NCBI RefSeq assembly: GCF_000344685.1
Contig: NW_006920411.1
Span: forward strand, 2,276,654 to 2,340,653
Length of the DNA: 64,000 nt
Direction: 5' to 3'
From: Gloeophyllum trabeum ATCC 11539
Lineage: Eukaryota; Basidiomycota; Agaricomycetes; Gloeophyllales; Gloeophyllaceae
Part shown: piece by piece, positions 47,666 to 57,920 of the stretch
Layout: the number at the start of each line of letters is the position of its first letter
Position numbering within the stretch: the first letter of the stretch is position 1
Translations under genes and position numbers: made by a program
Notes under the pieces: model-generated
The model's database searches: none
What the model was told of the DNA's origin: nothing
Seen by the model: only the letters and a program-made list of their open reading frames with translations

Positions 47666-50341
47666 ATGGCGCCAATGGCACTAAAATCTCAATCCAAGAA
47701 GCGGAAACAGGCTGTGGAGGAGGATCCGGAGCCTGAGGAGCAAGAGTTGTCGCAGGCTGTTGGACTGGAAATGTTGAGTGACGAGGAAGGAGACGAACCT
47801 GCGGCTTCCGATGATGGTGGGGTGGACGAGTTTCCGGAAATTGATGCTGGGAGCGACAGCGACGACCCTGAGGAAGAATACGATGAAGGGGAAGGCGAGA
47901 AGGAGAGTGAGGACGAGGAGGAAGTTGACGAGGAAGAGGAAGAAGAATCAGGCTCAGACGACGATATTCACCCTTTCCCCAGGCCCAAAACCGTCATCTC
48001 CGACATCACCAAACAACCCAAACGCGTATATCCAGAGATTGAGCCCGACTATGACTCCGACTCTTCCACCGAGGATGTGAGCAAGCCCCGCGTTATTCCT
48101 CTATGCACTCTGAGATAGATTAAGTTGCGTTAGGACCCGAACCGCATTGGCAATGTTCCTCTACATTGGTACGATGATATGCCCCACATAGGGTATGATA
48201 TGAACGGCAAGAAGATATTCAGACCCGCGAGAGGTGATGAACTGGACAAATTCCTGGAGACCGTCGAGGATCCCAAGTCCTGGTACGTGATCCGCTCTTG
48301 TGATCACTTCTCTTACCTTACGGTATTTGTGCTAGGATGTCTGCCTTTGACAAGTCCTTGCAGATGGACAAGCCGCTCACTGCTGAGGAGCTGGATATAA
48401 TCCGTCGGCTGCAAGCCGGAGAAGTGCCTGATGCTAGTTACGACCCGTATGAACCGACGGTGGAATGGTTCACTAGCAAGCAAGAGCAGATGCCCTTGTC
48501 TGCTGCTCCCGAGCCCAAACGACGTTGGGTACCCAGTAAATGGGAGAAGAAAAAGGTTGGTTGGTTCCCGTGCCGCTTCTTTATTCTGCTCACTACAATG
48601 TCACTTCAGGTAATGAAAATAGTGCGTGCCATCCGGCAAGGCCGTATCGTCCCCTCCAAACCAAAATCCACCCAACCTCAATTCTACTCAATATGGAACG
48701 AGCCCGCCGATTCCCAACACCCCGCCCCCCTCCCAGCGCCAAAACCCCCGCTTCCCACCAACGCCGAATCCTACAACCCGCCCGAAGAGTACCTCCCCAC
48801 GGAGGAAGAGCGCAAAGAATGGGAGGCGCAGGACAAGGAAGACCGCGAGCGCAACTTCCTCCCGCAGAAGTACAGCGCGCTGCGGCTCGTGCCCGCGTAC
48901 GACCAGTTCATCCAGGAGCGCTTCAGCCGGCAGCTCGACCTGTACCTCGCGCCGCGCGTGCAGCGCGCGAAGCTGCAGCTCGACCCGGACAGCCTCGTCC
49001 CGAAGCTGCCGAGCCCGAGCAGCCTCAGGCCGTTCCCGAGCTACCGCGCGCTGAGCTTCGCGCATGCGAACGGCCGCGCGCGATGCGTGAGCGTGAGCCC
49101 GGATGGCGCGTGGGCGGTGAGCGGCGACGAGGGCGGGGTGGTTAGTCTGTGGGAGGTGCTGGTGGGAAGGGAGGTCAAGAGGTGGACGTTTGGCGCAAAG
49201 GTGGGGTCGGTGGAGTGGTGTCCCCGAACGGATGTCAATTTCTTTGTTGTTGGCGTGTAAGTCGGATTCCTTCCATTTTGTCTGGTCGTACGTGGGGTGC
49301 TGATGTTTTCCGCGCTAGCGAGGATCACTTGCATTTTGTCGTGCCCCCGAATTTGCCGCCCAGTGTGTTTGCAGCCACCCAGTCGCTGCTCGCTCCTGCC
49401 ACACTACCGCCCGCTCCAGCCACTCCGTCTCCTGTCAAATGGGTGTCGTCTTCGACTTCGTCTTTGGACGAGCCGATCCTGACAATACACTTACCAACCC
49501 TTTCTGGGCTGCCCGGGCAATTAACATGGCACCGCCGAGGCGACTATCTCGCATCAGTCTGTAGGTTTATACCATCGCTTGAATATATCAGTACTAGGAC
49601 ATGTTACACTAACAAGCGACTTTTTGACAGCTAACAGGGAAGGCCAAGGGAGTGTCTGGATACATCAACTTTCCCGGCGCCACTCGCAAGCGCCGTTCAA
49701 GAAGGTCAAAGGGTCCATTCAGATGGTGCTCTTCCATCCCACTCGGCCGGACTTCTTTGTCGCCGTACGTGCTGCCCTGATAAATGACACTAGCAACGCA
49801 AAGCTGACGCGATCCATGTTAGACGCAGCGCTATGTGCGGGTGTACAACCTCGCCGAGCAGAAGCTGCTGAAGACGCTCATGCCGGGCATCAAGTGGATC
49901 TCGTCGATGGACGTGCACCCGTCGGGCGAGCACCTGATCGTGGGCGGGTACGACCGGAAACTGTGCTGGTTCGATCTCGAGCTGAGCGATAAGCCGTACA
50001 AGAACCTCCGGTGCGTTGCGTCGCCATGACGATCTCCGTTCTGCGTTCTGATGCGTACTACTATTGCACTTTGTAGGTACCACACGAAGGCCATCCGGAG
50101 CCTGCACTTCCACCCCACGTACCCGCTGTTTGCGTCGTCGTCGGACGACGGGACGATCCAGGTGTTCCATGCACGGGTGTACAACGACTTGATGACGGAC
50201 CCGCTGATTGTGCCGCTGAAGATATTGAGGGGGCATGATATCAAGGACGGGCTGGGGGTGCTGCAGGTGCGGTGGTGCCGGGGACAGCCGTGGCTCGTGA
50301 GCGCCGGGGCGGATGGCAAGGTCGCGGTATGGTGTAGTTAG
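47666..50341 (+). CDS. ERB1: Ribosome biogenesis protein ERB1 (BOP1)
   Basis: Component of the PeBoW complex (Nop7-Erb1-Ytm1), needed for 27S pre-rRNA processing and 60S assembly in the nucleolus. The N-terminus is lysine-rich, then very acidic. The BOP1NT domain follows: [96 protein letters not shown] and [21 protein letters not shown] seven-bladed WD40 propeller completes it ([20 protein letters not shown] to [20 protein letters not shown]). Start codons at 47666 and 47675 are both possible. Seven introns. The exon at about 48790-49150 is far more GC-rich in third positions than its flanks. Confidence 0.93.
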
Positions 50342-51278
50342 GTTTTTACGCTATTTCAATGTCAGCCATTACCCGTTATTCGGTGATTGTCAGGGTCTTC
50401 CCGTAGGCCTAGCTGCGTTGACTGGCAAAATTAAGTTTGTCGCCAAATTAACTCCCACAGGTCAGGGTTGATGGTGGTTTTGGACATGGACATTGTCAGT
50501 CGGGTCAGCACGGGGTATTCATAGGCATTCATTTCGGTCGCGATGCCGGCATTAGACGCTCATCGTCGACTCTTGGCCGGATCCTTGACGGTCCTTGACG
50601 ACGTTGGAGGTGAATCGTATGCACGCAAATCGAACCCAAGGTGCATGTTCTAACTGGATGCAGATCAAACAAGCGAAGCTCGGTGAAGAAGACGGCCGAA
50701 TAAGGCAGGCAGGAATGATGATGGACGCGAGGACGGATTTGGTTCCGTCCAGGAACTGCCGCGGGGACGTCGAGCGTGCTCGGGAGCCATCTCACTTTGT
50801 ATCTGCATCCATATCGAGATATCATCTGTCCTCTCCCGCCGTAATTACTTACGAGAACGTTTCTCTCGCGCGATGCGCCGCGGCCTGGTGCAGCGCAGAG
50901 TTCAGTGCAAAGGCCTCTGTCGCGAACGACGACTACGGTTGCGGCTAGGCTGCAAAGAACCGTTCATATCAGTGCATCTGGAATGCGGAACACAGTTTAT
51001 CGCGCAAGCGGTGGGGGCATATGAGCGCATGTTTTGTTCCCAAAAGGTACGGACACAAAGCAGCGGCCGGAAAAGGCAAGGGGCATGTCCCTTCGGCGAG
51101 CAAGAAGAGAAGCCTGACACCAGTCAACTGCTTCTCCCTCATCCAGCCATGTTTGATACCGTCACCCCTCTTAAATTCGCCCTTTTCATCTCGCAGCGCC
51201 CACCTCGACCCTTCACTCTCCTTCAGTTCTTGGTACCGCGGCAGGCCTCCTGCCCACCTCCAGCCACCGTAACTCAGG
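50342..51278. other. Intergenic region, no gene seen
   Basis: 937 bp between ERB1 and the seven-pass membrane gene. Frames of up to about 140 codons exist but none has recognisable motifs. The last 200 bp is CT-rich on the plus strand, as expected for a promoter and 5' UTR. Confidence 0.5.
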
Positions 51279-53170
51279 ATGCCGGACTGGTCGAGCGTCG
51301 CTGAGATCACCAAGGATAGCGGTGGGTACAGCCTGCGCTGCGTCGCGAAGTCGAGTCTAATTTACCTCCCACAGAGGTCTTTATCCGCTTGATCTTCGCC
51401 CTCTTCGGTCTTTACTGCTGGGAGCTCTTCTCGACCTGCACCTTTGAGTGGTCCCTCATCCAGAAGAAACGCCAGTTTAAGTGGCCTTTGGTGAGAGTTA
51501 TATCCCTGCCGACCATCGGTTACTGACCTTCTGTGATCTTAGAGTATGTGCACCATTATTATTTCACGCGGACTAGACCTGAACCACCATTGCAGTCTTC
51601 TTCTTCCTCTGTCGATACTGCATACTGTGGGCCCTCATCGGACTGTGCGTAGGCGTCCCTCCGGCGAGATCGAACCTTTCTAACCTCCCCCTTCGCATAC
51701 AGGATCATCTCCTTTTCCGTCGAGTCCGAGGTACGTGCTTATTATACCATACTGGAGCCGTGACGTTTACTCCGGTGTGCTCGGCAGGTTAACTGCAATG
51801 TATGCTCATTTTCCTGTCTCGTCCGGCTGAGATACTGATTTCCCCGTCCTCAAGGCACTATACACCTTCAACTCCGTTAGTCGCGGTTTATTGATCCCAT
51901 CCTGCTCGTTTCTGACACCTTTCTGATTCTGCAGTTTTGCGGGAACATGGCGATCCTCGCAGCGTCGACTACCCTGATGCTGCGGACGTGAGTCTTCATC
52001 TGTCACCCCTATCCCGGATGCAATCTGATGCCATCCCTTCGGCATTTCAGGATCGCCTTGTGGGAACGTTCCCTGAAGGTCGTCATCCCCGTCGGCATTC
52101 TCTGCCTGGGCCACTGGGGCCTGCTCTGGTACGGCATGTTCATTGTCAGCGCGACGTGGGACCCCCAGGCGGGCGCGTGCGCCGTCGACAAGACCAACCA
52201 TATCTTCCTTAGTATCAACCTGTTGTACAGTGAGCAAGTTTTCTTCCACCGGCGGTAATACGTGGGGCTGACTTCGATCGGCAGCTATGGCGTTTGATTT
52301 AACCGTCCTTGTTCTGACTATGACTTCGTTGTTCCGGTCGGAGGGGCGTTCGGGTCTGTGGAAGATGCTCTTCAAGGATGGGCTGGTGTACTTCCTGGTG
52401 ACGGCTGGCGCAAACACTTTGCCTGCTGTACGTCCAGTTACCGTGGTTACCTATTTTGGTCTCTGGTACTCATAATACCTTGGGATATAGATCCTGAACC
52501 TCCTAAACCTCAATAGTGAGTGCCGCATTATTTCCTCTCTGACTACAAATGTTAATCGCTACTTCTCTGTAGCCTCGATGAATGTGTAAGTCAACGTCGG
52601 ATGTCCATTCGTCGAGTCTCACAAACGTCTGTCGCCCGCAGCATTGCCACAGTCCCCGCCGCAACCGTCGCGTAAGTCTGATAACCTCTCCGATCTAGCA
52701 CCCATCCTGACACCCGGTGCCTTGCCCAGGTCGATCGCAGCATGCCGAGCCGTCATCCGGTTGCAGGACTACGCCAAGAAGGACCCGTACGTGCACAGCG
52801 CGTCGCTGATCGCGAACGAGGTGCGCCTGTCGCGGTACGGCGCGAGCGTGAAGGCGCCGCGGTACAACATCACGCGGCCCGAGATTCACGTCACGACTGA
52901 CCAGATCGTCATGGAGGACATGTCGTGAGTGCATTCATGGCCGCACTCTTCCCGTTGCCGACGTGATGCTGAATGCTGCGGGTGTCTGCTAGGCCGGTAT
53001 CGCCCACGGCGGTGGGCTCGCAGTACGACGGGCGGCCATTCGATGGGACGAACGGGACCCTGAAGATGAAGGGCTCCGAGGGCTCGCTCGACTCTTCGTC
53101 CTCGCACGGGATCCACGTCCAGTTCGCCAGCACAAAAGAGGCGGACGAGTTCGCCGCGCACGCTGTCTGA
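51279..53170 (+). CDS. Seven-pass membrane protein of an agaricomycete family, with microexons
   Basis: The start MPDWSSVAEITKDS splices to EVFIRLIFALFGLYCWELFS. Hydrophobic helices follow in order: IFFFLCRYCILWALIGLIIS, MAILAASTTLMLRTIALWER, VVIPVGILCLGHWGLLWYGM, INLLYTMAFDLTVLVLTMTS, DGLVYFLVTAGANTLPAILN and NVIATVPAATVASIAACRAV. The cytosolic tail is hydrophilic and ends EADEFAAHAV-stop. A conserved pair of extracellular cysteines is likely (VNCNAL and GACAVD). The family is abundant in mushroom-forming fungi and resembles the DUF6533-type proteins; the function is unknown and receptor-like roles are speculative. The gene is cut into more than ten exons, including 12, 13 and 21 nt and an apparent 1-nt exon. 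That makes frame-based gene finding fail here. Confidence 0.85.
51543..51543 (+). other. Apparent single-nucleotide exon
   Basis: The upstream exon ends KWPL in phase 0 at 51490, and the downstream exon (51596-51644) needs one leading base to read FFFLCRYC. Two canonical 52-nt introns, 51491-51542 (GTGAGA to TTAG) and 51544-51595 (GTATGT to GCAG), flank the single A at 51543. Including it gives ATC (Ile): KWPLIFFFLCRY, as in the family. No other canonical donor/acceptor pair in this stretch restores the frame. Confidence 0.7.
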
Positions 53171-53211
53171 GGGGTGCTTCAAGTTAACCGTTAACCCATC
53201 CATTCACCCCT

Positions 53212-53233
53212 TCATCATCATCATCATCATCAT
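53212..53233. repeat. (TCA)n simple repeat
   Basis: Seven uninterrupted TCA units in the 354-bp convergent 3' region between the membrane protein gene and the LLP-like gene. No gene in the rest of that region. Confidence 0.85.
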
Positions 53234-53524
53234 TTCGCGATATAATCATGGCCCCCCTCGCCTCGCCTCTTTTACCTACCGGCCCTCCTGTAATACGGTT
53301 TGCGGTTTCCGCCGTTGCACGGCGTGTTGTGTTAATATTAACCTGAATGACGACCACCATTTTTGTAGCCATGTATCCCTCGCTCGCTCGTTGATATCCA
53401 TAGAACTAAACAGTAACCGTCTGGCAATAAATTACAGATATACCACGCATACGATCGTATAACAAGTACTTTTCCTGTGCGCACACGCCCATAGCAAATG
53501 ACTCAAAGTCCGTCCCTGCTTTCT

Positions 53525-54261
53525 TTACCGTCTCCGGTGCGAGCGCCCGGCTTTCCGCCGCGCTGCGATGCCTCCCTGGCGGTTCATGCCCTTCTGCTGG
53601 GGCCGCGCGGGCATACCTTTCGATACTCGCCATTGCTCTCTTCGAGAATTACGGGGTCCGTGGGTGGAGATCTTCTGCGGCTGGGATGATGATGAGGGTT
53701 TGGGATCTAGGTCCATGGCGTCTGGATGTACGGGAAGTAAAAGAGGAGAGGTGGATATGAATAAGTTGTCCGCGGTAATAGGAAAGAGGGGAAGCGAACC
53801 TGTTGATGTGTTGGTATTCGAGACAGCTCGGCTGTCTAGACAAAGGGAGGGGCCCAGTCAGTAAAACCGCTCCCAACCTTGAAGATGGGAGGGGAGGGAA
53901 AACAGGGACAGATTCTTCAACAACCCGAAGACTCCTCTCCTGACTCCCAGGCGGACCACTCCCACTCCCCCATGCTCTCCGGGCCGATGCTATCCTGGTC
54001 GCACAGCCCGAAAAAAGCAAAGCACGACGAGGATACAAGTCCACACCAACCTGGCTCCATCTCGTCGGTCCACCCTTCTTCCTTGTCCGCCTCGCCCTCC
54101 ACCGGTATCTCCTTGAAGTCCTCCGGGTCCGCCGCCTTCAACGCGACCAGCTTCTGGTTGAGCCGGTTGAGACGAGCGGCCTCGGTCGCGGCATAGACGC
54201 CTGCTTCGCGCTTTTTGGAGCGGAAGGCGCGCTTGGTTTTTGAGCGCAGGGATTTGGCCAT
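53525..54261 (-). CDS. LLP/Ybl028c-like nucleolar protein
   Basis: Small, highly basic protein of the LLP homologue family (Ybl028c in yeast), found on late pre-60S particles. The start MAKSLRSKTKRAFRSKKREA is the family signature, followed by GVYAATEAARLNRLNQKLVA. The linker is acidic and ends DEMEP. An unusually long intron of about 329 nt (53722-54050) joins it in phase to DAMDLDPKPSSSSQPQKIST. The conserved end is HGPRNSRREQWRVSKGM and GGIAARRKAGRSHRRR-stop. If the intron were not removed, the first exon would read on to a different C-terminus; the conserved basic end argues for splicing. The total is about 135 residues, normal for the family. Confidence 0.88.
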
Positions 54262-54806
54262 TGTGGGCGGGTTACAGATGTTGTGGTGGTGGATGTTAGA
54301 GGGAAGAAGAGGAGTCAAAGGGAAGACTGATTTGCAATGGCGGGTGCAGTGAAAGAGAATGAGAGCGGAGTGTAAATGTGCCCCGACGCACAGCCACCAC
54401 GTGCGACGTCGCGTCAAGGATCTTGATTTCACTCTCTGGTTTCTTGCCACACCATTCGCCAATACACTTGTTCACTTCCTCCTGGATATCCTGGGTCTGT
54501 GTGATTGGAATTGAATCAATGATGTGTATGAGGATAGCATCCAATACGCTATAGTTCAGGCCATCATGCTACTTTGCCAATTGACACGCAGCCGGAACTC
54601 CAGTAAAAACTCATCTCGGAGCGTTTCACTTGACCTGATACTCTATCTAGTGTCATATCGAGTCATGGCCTGAGTCTTTTTAGTGCCTATCCTTAAAGGC
54701 ACATTTGTATGAAGACTTGTACGATCATGGTGGATCACAAATCACCGGTTATTGGAATGGGTGTAGCGTGCAACACTTGACGTACATATCCAACGACTCG
54801 AGGAAT
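54262..54806. other. Intergenic region between two minus-strand genes
   Basis: 545 bp with the promoter of the LLP-like gene (CACGTG at 54398). An 82-codon minus-strand frame at 54296-54544 has no recognisable similarity. Confidence 0.5.
54398..54403. promoter_or_regulatory. CACGTG palindrome, LLP-like gene promoter
   Basis: Perfect CACGTG about 137 bp upstream of the LLP-like start codon. Confidence 0.5.
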
Positions 54807-55420
54807 TCATTTCTTGTCGGAATGACCCAAGGATTTTCCGGGCTGAATATGATCCCTAATGCGCTGTTTCTATGGAAGTGAATCAAGGTTGATATGCCAG
54901 GCACTATGCCCATGACACTCACTAGCGCCTTCAACTCTGGGAAACCACTCTCCACTTTGCGGTCCCACATCAGATGGGGAGGCTGGTCGTCCAAAAACAG
55001 CCACACCCGGAAACGTCCCGCAGTTTCATCCGCATTCATAGGCATCAATGTGACGGATTTCAGAGCCGGCGGTGGGAACGTCAGAAACAGCTCGGTGGAG
55101 ACCCAAGTTGCTCGGTGTAACCTATTCGTATCCAATGATTAGGCAAGCAGAGGGAGATCTCTCGCGTTCATCATGGTGCATACCAGCGGCACTGTGTCCA
55201 TGCATATTTGAGGTTGCTGTCGCTTGATTCATTACTGTCAGCTTACCCTATCACAGAACTCGATGACAATGCTCGGCCCTGGTAGAGGAGCAGGTGCAAC
55301 GAAGGTAGAAGGGTCCAGGAGATCTGGCTTTTCGGGCTGAGCAGCACCTGCAGGTTGTGCATTATCTGTAGAATTTTCCTGGCAAGGAACACAGTTTACA
55401 GACGTTCCAGGAGCAACCAT
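54807..55420 (-). CDS. Rdx-family thioredoxin-like protein (SelT/SelW/SelH-related)
   Basis: The N-terminus is disordered and Pro/Ala-rich (MVAPGTSVNCVPCQENS). The Rdx fold follows: PSIVIEFCDR-CRWLHRATWV, in which the CxxC redox site is CDRC, split by an intron. Next come STELFLTFPPPALKSVTLMP, DETAGRFRVWLFLDD, WDRKVESGFPELKAL and, after a last intron, KQRIRDHIQPGKSLGHSDKK-stop. The selenocysteine of animal relatives is cysteine here, as in other fungi. The family is linked to thiol redox control; its substrate is unknown. It is head-to-head with PCH2 (191 bp). Confidence 0.88.
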
Positions 55421-55501
55421 TGTGGATGTACAGCAAGTCCCGATAGACTAAAAGACACTGAAAGCGAAGGCGTCACGTCCGAATAAGGCATTAAAGCCAA
55501 T

Positions 55502-55507
55502 CACGTG
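55502..55507. promoter_or_regulatory. CACGTG in Rdx/PCH2 bidirectional promoter
   Basis: Perfect CACGTG, 82 bp from the Rdx start and 105 bp from the PCH2 start. ACGCGT follows at 55522, the same pairing and order (CACGTG, then TTTACGCGT) as in the CLASP/TRAPPC2 promoter. Confidence 0.55.
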
Positions 55508-55611
55508 GCGGCGGGTTGTTTACGCGTTGTTTGGTCCTGTCCAATCTTTCCGACGCGTTGCAGTCGCGTGCCGCCACCTTCCGACCTTTGTCTTTTTCCA
55601 CATCCACCACC

Positions 55612-57575
55612 ATGGCCGACGAGCTCGACGTAACTATGTCTTCCCCCTCCCGCGCCAGAAACGGGGGTAACGCATCCACGACCCCGAAGGCGCAGACGAT
55701 CTGGCCGGTGCATAGTAAGGCGCATATATCCACCTTTATCCAATGTCACGCTGATCGAGTGCCCCAGTCGAAGTCAGAGTGGCGCCGACTGCCACGGCGC
55801 GTTTCGATACGATCCGCAACCTCGTCCAGAACTATCTGACGACGTCCCTCTCGCATGTTTATCTGCCTTCCACCCTGACAGGATGGGAAGACCACCCCGT
55901 CCTATCGGCCTCTGTCGAGCGAATTGTGGCTGCTGAGCCACCGGCATCGCTTCTTGCTTCCTCTGTGTCCCCTTCTCTTCCAATCGAAGATTGCGCTCTG
56001 CAAATACACGTTTACCAGCCCAGTGACACGGACGCCTTCGAGGAGTTCGATGGCGGGGGGAGAGGCGGCGAAGGAGAGGAGGTGATGGCTGCTAGTGTGT
56101 GCGAGCTGCCTAGCCGAGGCTGGGAAGGGCTCTGGGATAGCTTAATATATGAGGGGGACGTCAAGGGACGGTTGCTGGACTACATCTATGCGACGGTAGT
56201 CTTCAGCGATGCTGATGTTGACTGTGAGCATCAGCTTCTGGCTCCCGCGTGATGGCAGATCCTAACGGCACCACCACTCAGTCAATGTCGTCTCCTGGAA
56301 TCGTGTCGTGCTACTTCACGGCCCACCAGGAACGGGCAAGACCTCATTATGCCGTGCACTCGCACAAAAGCTTTCGATACGCCTCTCACATCGGTGTGTA
56401 CACCGCGGTTGGCTTCCTTCCCCACATTGTTGATATTCACATCTCGCGTTATTATACGACCGAGTCAGATATCCACATTCCCGCCTCCTAGAAATCAATT
56501 CACATTCCCTGTTCTCCCGCTGGTTCTCCGAGAGTGGTAAGCTCGTGCAGAGACTTTTCAGCACCATCATGGAGATGGTGGAGGACGAGGAGACCTTTGT
56601 TGTTGTACTCATTGGTATGTACTCACGTCATGATCGATTTATGGGTACTCATTGGGGATACCAAAGACGAGGTTGAGTCGTTAACAGCGGCGCGGGCTGG
56701 TGCAATGGCCGGCACTGAGCCCTCAGACGGTCTACGGGCAAGCTGATATCAGTAACCACTCGACACAGGGTTATTAACTTGCTGCCGCGATTTCAGGTCG
56801 TCAACGCTCTCCTGACCCAACTAGACAAACTCAAACACCGCAAGAACGTTCTGATCATGTCCACGAGCAACCTTGCAAAAGCAATCGGTACGCATATACC
56901 CTGCCCTTTGCCTCTGTTTAGTTTACATTCAGTGCTGACGCCTCGACAGACTCGGCATTCGTGGATCGCGCGGACATCATCCAATACATCGACCTCCCGC
57001 CGCGCGAAGCCATCTACGACATCCTCCGGAGCTGCCTTTCCGAGCTCGTGCACAAGGGCATCGTGTGCGACGCTGTACGTCCGAATTACCTCCCCTCTGA
57101 CATGCTAACTTCTCGTGCTATCTCAGGACGTTCCCACTCTCACGCAAGCCCAGATGTACGAGCGCACGTCCGCGTACTTGTCCCCACAGCCACAGGCGGA
57201 TGGGGAAAGCCACGACGAAGAGGTCAGCAAGAAAGACCGAAATAAGGTCGTCGGCCTGAGGCTGCTGAAGCTCGCAGAGCGCTGTCGGGTACGTGTGGAA
57301 CGTCACCTCTTCATCTCCCTATTCCACTAACGCCGAAGTGATTGCAGGAGCAGGGCATGTCAGGACGCGCTCTCCGCCGCCTCCCCGTCCTCGCCCACGC
57401 GCGGTACATCGGCATCGGCATCAACCACCTCGCGATCCCCAACGGGATCAACGGGCACTCCAAGAAAATGAACGGCGTCCACAAGAGCGGAGGAACCGAC
57501 GTAGAGATGTGGCTCGACGCGATGGAGAAGGTAGTAGACAACCATGCGCTCGAGAAGGGGAGGTTTGGACAATAA
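55612..57575 (+). CDS. PCH2: AAA+ ATPase PCH2/TRIP13
   Basis: Remodels HORMA-domain proteins (Mad2, meiotic Hop1/HORMAD) in the spindle and meiotic checkpoints. The start [19 protein letters not shown] leads to an N-terminal adaptor-binding domain ([60 protein letters not shown]). The AAA core has Walker [40 protein letters not shown], Walker B FVVVLIDEVESL, the sensor-1 region [38 protein letters not shown] and the sensor-2-like [20 protein letters not shown]. All ATPase motifs look intact. It ends [12 protein letters not shown]. Eight or so short introns. Confidence 0.94.
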
Positions 57576-57920
57576 GGGGTGCTTTCTTTCTCATTGATCA
57601 TTGCTACATCGTATCTCCCACTCTCACCGGACCTGGCACTAGCATCGCATACACACTCAAGGACCCGAGTGCTCGGGCTGCACCATTGTAGAAGGAAGCT
57701 TGTATCTATTGCATTAGTCGATACTAGAGTACATCTATTACGGGGGATGGATATATACATAATCTCGCTAAAGGAAGACTGGACGCGGTCAGCGCTTCAT
57801 AGGGGCCACACTGAGAATGGTCGACTACAAGTGCAGGTCTGCGGCATGATCACACGAGGATGAAACATCTATGGATATGCCAGTCAGTTTCAGAACTGAC
57901 AACTCCCCACGATAGACCAC
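57576..57920. other. Convergent 3' region, no gene seen
   Basis: 345 bp between the PCH2 stop and the stop of the disordered-protein gene. No supported feature. Confidence 0.5.

Noticed and set aside
48540..49145. Plus-strand frame of 201 codons inside ERB1
   Set aside because: It arises from high GC3 in the ERB1 exon. The overlapping ERB1 frame is conserved.
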